Of a stretch of 7,841 nucleotides of DNA, positions 5,756 through 7,841 are shown piece after piece. Location of the stretch: positions 42,004 through 49,844 of the forward strand of contig HF994178.1 of assembly GCA_000436915.1 (NCBI GenBank), written 5' to 3'. The notes beneath the pieces were generated by a model, which worked only from the letters and a program-made list of their open reading frames with translations, had not been told where the DNA came from and searched no databases. The first letter of the stretch is position 1. Each line of letters begins with the position of its first letter. Position numbers and translations under genes: made by a program. The DNA comes from Prevotella sp. CAG:1092 (GTDB taxonomy: Bacteria; Bacteroidota; Bacteroidia; Bacteroidales; Bacteroidaceae).

Positions 5756-7841
5756 TTACTTCTTCAACCATCTATCGAGCCAGTTGAAGTAAGTGCGCTG
5801 CCAAAGGATACCATTCTGTGGTTGCAATACCCAATGGTTTTCATCTGGGAAGATGAGAAGTTCTGCAGGTATGCCACGTAGGCGGGCTGCATTGAAAGCT
5901 CCCATACCTTGGTTGGCATTGATGCGATAGTCTTTTTCGCCATGGATGCAGAGGATAGGAGTATCCCACTTATCGATAAACTTATGAGGACTATTCTCGT
6001 ATGTCTTCTTAGCATTTGCCGATTTGTCTTTGTTCCAATAAGCGTCTTCGTATTCCCAGTTGCTAAACCAAGCCTCTTCAGTATCTGTATACATAGACTC
6101 AAGGTTGAAAGCACCATCGTGAGAAATGAAACACTTAAAACGCTTGTTGTGGTGACCTGCAAGATAGTAAACAGAAAATCCACCAAACGAAGCTCCTACA
6201 CAACCCAAACGGTCTTTGTCTACATAAGGCAAGTTGGCTGTTGCATCATCAATAGCTGTTAGATAGTCGTTCATACATTGACCAGTCCAATCACCCGAAA
6301 CCTCTTCATTCCATTCGCTACCAAAACCTGGCAAACCGCGACGGTTAGGAGCTACAACAACATATCCTTGATGTGCCATAATCATGAAGTTCCAACGATA
6401 GCTCCAGAACTGGCTAACAGGACTCTGTGGGCCACCTTCGCAGAACAAGAGGGTAGGGTATTTCTTGTTGTCATCGAAGTGAGGAGGTAATACTACCCAA
6501 TAAAGCATTTCCTTGCCATCTGTTGTTTTTACCCAACGCTTCTTTACCTGTATCTTACCGAGCTGGTCGGTGATATGTTTGTTCTCGAATGTAATCTGCT
6601 TAATGGTAGTCTTCTTGATATCCTTTCCTGGAGTAATCAAGTAGAGGTCAGCAGGTTCGCCATAGCTATGACGCTCGGCAATAATCTGTTTGCCATTACC
6701 AAGCATCTGCAAAGAACCGAAGTCTGCACAATTATCTGTAAGCTGCTTTACTTCACCCTTGCGAGTTACGGCATATAGGTTTTCTGTTGCATGCCATACA
6801 CCAATGAAATAGATTTGAGCATCCTTGGTGTCGCTCCAGCAATAATCGTCTACGTTAGAGTCGAAACTTTCTGTGACATATTTCTTCTCGCCTGTTGCAA
6901 GGTTGTAAACGCACAAACGGTTGCGATCACTCTCATATCCGTTGTTAGCCATGCTCTGCCAAGCAATATACTTTCCATCAGGAGAGAATTTTGGATTTAC
7001 ATCGTAGCCAACATTCATGTCGCCCTGCTGATGGTTTACAGCCTGGTTCTTCATCGACTTTGTTGCGTCAATCTTAGGTTCCTTATATCCTTCTGGTTTA
7101 CAAAGGTTGCGAGTGCGCTTTGTCTCCACATTATATATATATATGTCAGCATCTGTAGAGATAGCGTAGTCTACACCTTCTTTCTTGCGACAGGTATAAG
7201 CTACGAGCTTAGAGTCGATACTCCAATCAAGTTGCTCGATACCACCAAATGGAGCCAAAGGACATTCATATGGTTCACCCTTAAGGATATCAACCACGTT
7301 AGCAATACCATTTTCTGTTACATCAGCAACAAAAGCATGTGATATCTGCTCTACATAATGATCCCAATGACGATAGTTCATATCTGTTACCAATCGTCCT
7401 GTAGCCAAAGGAAGGTCTGAAGGATTCTTCTTTATAGTACCATGATAGTCGAGACTCTTAAGCAAGATTACTTTCTTGCCATCAGGCGAGAACTTATATC
7501 CCTCAATAGCTCCTTCTGTATCAGAAAGCTTCTTGCGGTTTTCGCCATTGGCATCCATTGTCCATATCTCGCCTTCACGCAGAAAAGCAATCTTTGTGCC
7601 ATTAGCAATCCATGAAGCATCAGTCTCGCTCTTTGCATCAGTAGTAAGCGCCTTAATGCCAGAACCATCTACATTCATGATGTAGAGCATCTGGTGGCTC
7701 TTGTTTTTCTCTACACTATAGTAGCCAACTTGATAGACAATCTGCTTACCAGAAGGTGAAGCCGAATATCCACCGATACGTCCCATAGCCCAAAGAGCCT
7801 CAGGCGTCATGACGTCGCTCTTTAGGGTGACATTGTTCTTT
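5756..7841 (-). CDS. dpp5: Dipeptidyl-peptidase 5-like S9 serine peptidase, 5' end outside window
   Basis: Prolyl-oligopeptidase family (S9) exopeptidase releasing dipeptides from peptide N-termini. The Porphyromonas gingivalis DPP5, which it closely resembles, is periplasmic and prefers Ala or hydrophobic residues at the second position. The frame stays open through the first ATG (7810) to the window edge (ten more codons, including NNVTLKSDV). The true start, and probably a signal peptide, therefore lie outside. Numbering from the 7810 ATG: a beta-propeller with blade motifs SASPSG (16-21), FSPDGK (107-112) and FSPDGK (275-280), then an alpha/beta-hydrolase domain from about 435. The catalytic triad is S541 (GASFGG), D627 (HGEKD) and H659 (ENHW), nearly identical to P. 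gingivalis 542/627/659. Compared with the remembered homologue there is an extra stretch of about 25 residues (about 237-265) in the propeller. First gene seen of the operon with the MFS transporter; its promoter is not in view. Confidence 0.93.
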   Translation of the reverse strand, partial: KNNVTLKSDVMTPEALWAMGRIGGYSASPSGKQIVYQVGYYSVEKNKSHQMLYIMNVDGSGIKALTTDAKSETDASWIANGTKIAFLREGEIWTMDANGENRKKLSDTEGAIEGYKFSPDGKKVILLKSLDYHGTIKKNPSDLPLATGRLVTDMNYRHWDHYVEQISHAFVADVTENGIANVVDILKGEPYECPLAPFGGIEQLDWSIDSKLVAYTCRKKEGVDYAISTDADIYIYNVETKRTRNLCKPEGYKEPKIDATKSMKNQAVNHQQGDMNVGYDVNPKFSPDGKYIAWQSMANNGYESDRNRLCVYNLATGEKKYVTESFDSNVDDYCWSDTKDAQIYFIGVWHATENLYAVTRKGEVKQLTDNCADFGSLQMLGNGKQIIAERHSYGEPADLYLITPGKDIKKTTIKQITFENKHITDQLGKIQVKKRWVKTTDGKEMLYWVVLPPHFDDNKKYPTLLFCEGGPQSPVSQFWSYRWNFMIMAHQGYVVVAPNRRGLPGFGSEWNEEVSGDWTGQCMNDYLTAIDDATANLPYVDKDRLGCVGASFGGFSVYYLAGHHNKRFKCFISHDGAFNLESMYTDTEEAWFSNWEYEDAYWNKDKSANAKKTYENSPHKFIDKWDTPILCIHGEKDYRINANQGMGAFNAARLRGIPAELLIFPDENHWVLQPQNGILWQRTYFNWLDRWLKK

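Noticed and set aside
7131..7146. AT dinucleotide run that might mark a phase-variable tract
   Set aside because: It encodes part of the conserved DADIYIYNV segment of DPP5; a dinucleotide change would break the frame, and the run is interrupted and short.
6791..7342. 183-codon open frame on the + strand
   Set aside because: Entirely antisense to the dpp5 coding region with its well-conserved propeller motifs; no independent support.
7808..7810. ATG at 7810 as the real dpp5 start
   Set aside because: The frame remains open to the window edge with plausible mature-protein sequence before it, and a periplasmic enzyme needs a signal peptide that would lie further upstream.

Overview
The window looks like a chromosomal piece of a Bacteroidales bacterium, most likely Prevotella or a close relative. 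Three things point there: a clear homologue of Porphyromonas dipeptidyl-peptidase 5, a 444-residue hexameric-type glutamate dehydrogenase, and promoter-like sites of the Bacteroidetes form (TTTG, about 19 bases, TAnnTTTG) with AT-rich leaders instead of Shine-Dalgarno sequences. Genus assignment is an inference from remembered protein sequences.

Left part (1-1908, + strand): a tightly overlapping three-gene signalling cassette. It holds the C-terminal end of a sensor protein (probably the Bacteroidetes DUF5112/DUF5113 kinase-like type), a full-length NarL-like response regulator whose start lies inside the sensor gene, and a small five-helix membrane protein with an AbgT-like N-terminal signature, joined to the regulator by an ATGA overlap.

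First intergenic region (1909-2363): an 18-bp palindrome, a probable free-standing small RNA on the - strand (own promoter, three hairpins, terminator) and the gdhA terminator.

Middle (2364-3803, - strand): gdhA for glutamate dehydrogenase, with a textbook Bacteroidetes promoter. Upstream lies an unusual 593-bp spacer (3699-4291) with a 9-bp inverted repeat, a 34-bp tandem repeat and an exact-period 22-bp tandem repeat closed by an inverted copy. None of these is explained by a gene.

Right part (4203-7841, - strand): dpp5, cut by the window edge at its 5' end, then 45 bases later an MFS transporter gene, then a strong terminator. A secreted peptidase that releases dipeptides, an MFSD1-like transporter, and the neighbouring glutamate dehydrogenase together suggest a peptide-scavenging locus: trim peptides in the periplasm, import the products, and interconvert glutamate and 2-oxoglutarate. 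The two best candidates for undescribed biology are the small RNA at about 2001-2093 and the repeat-rich spacer upstream of gdhA.
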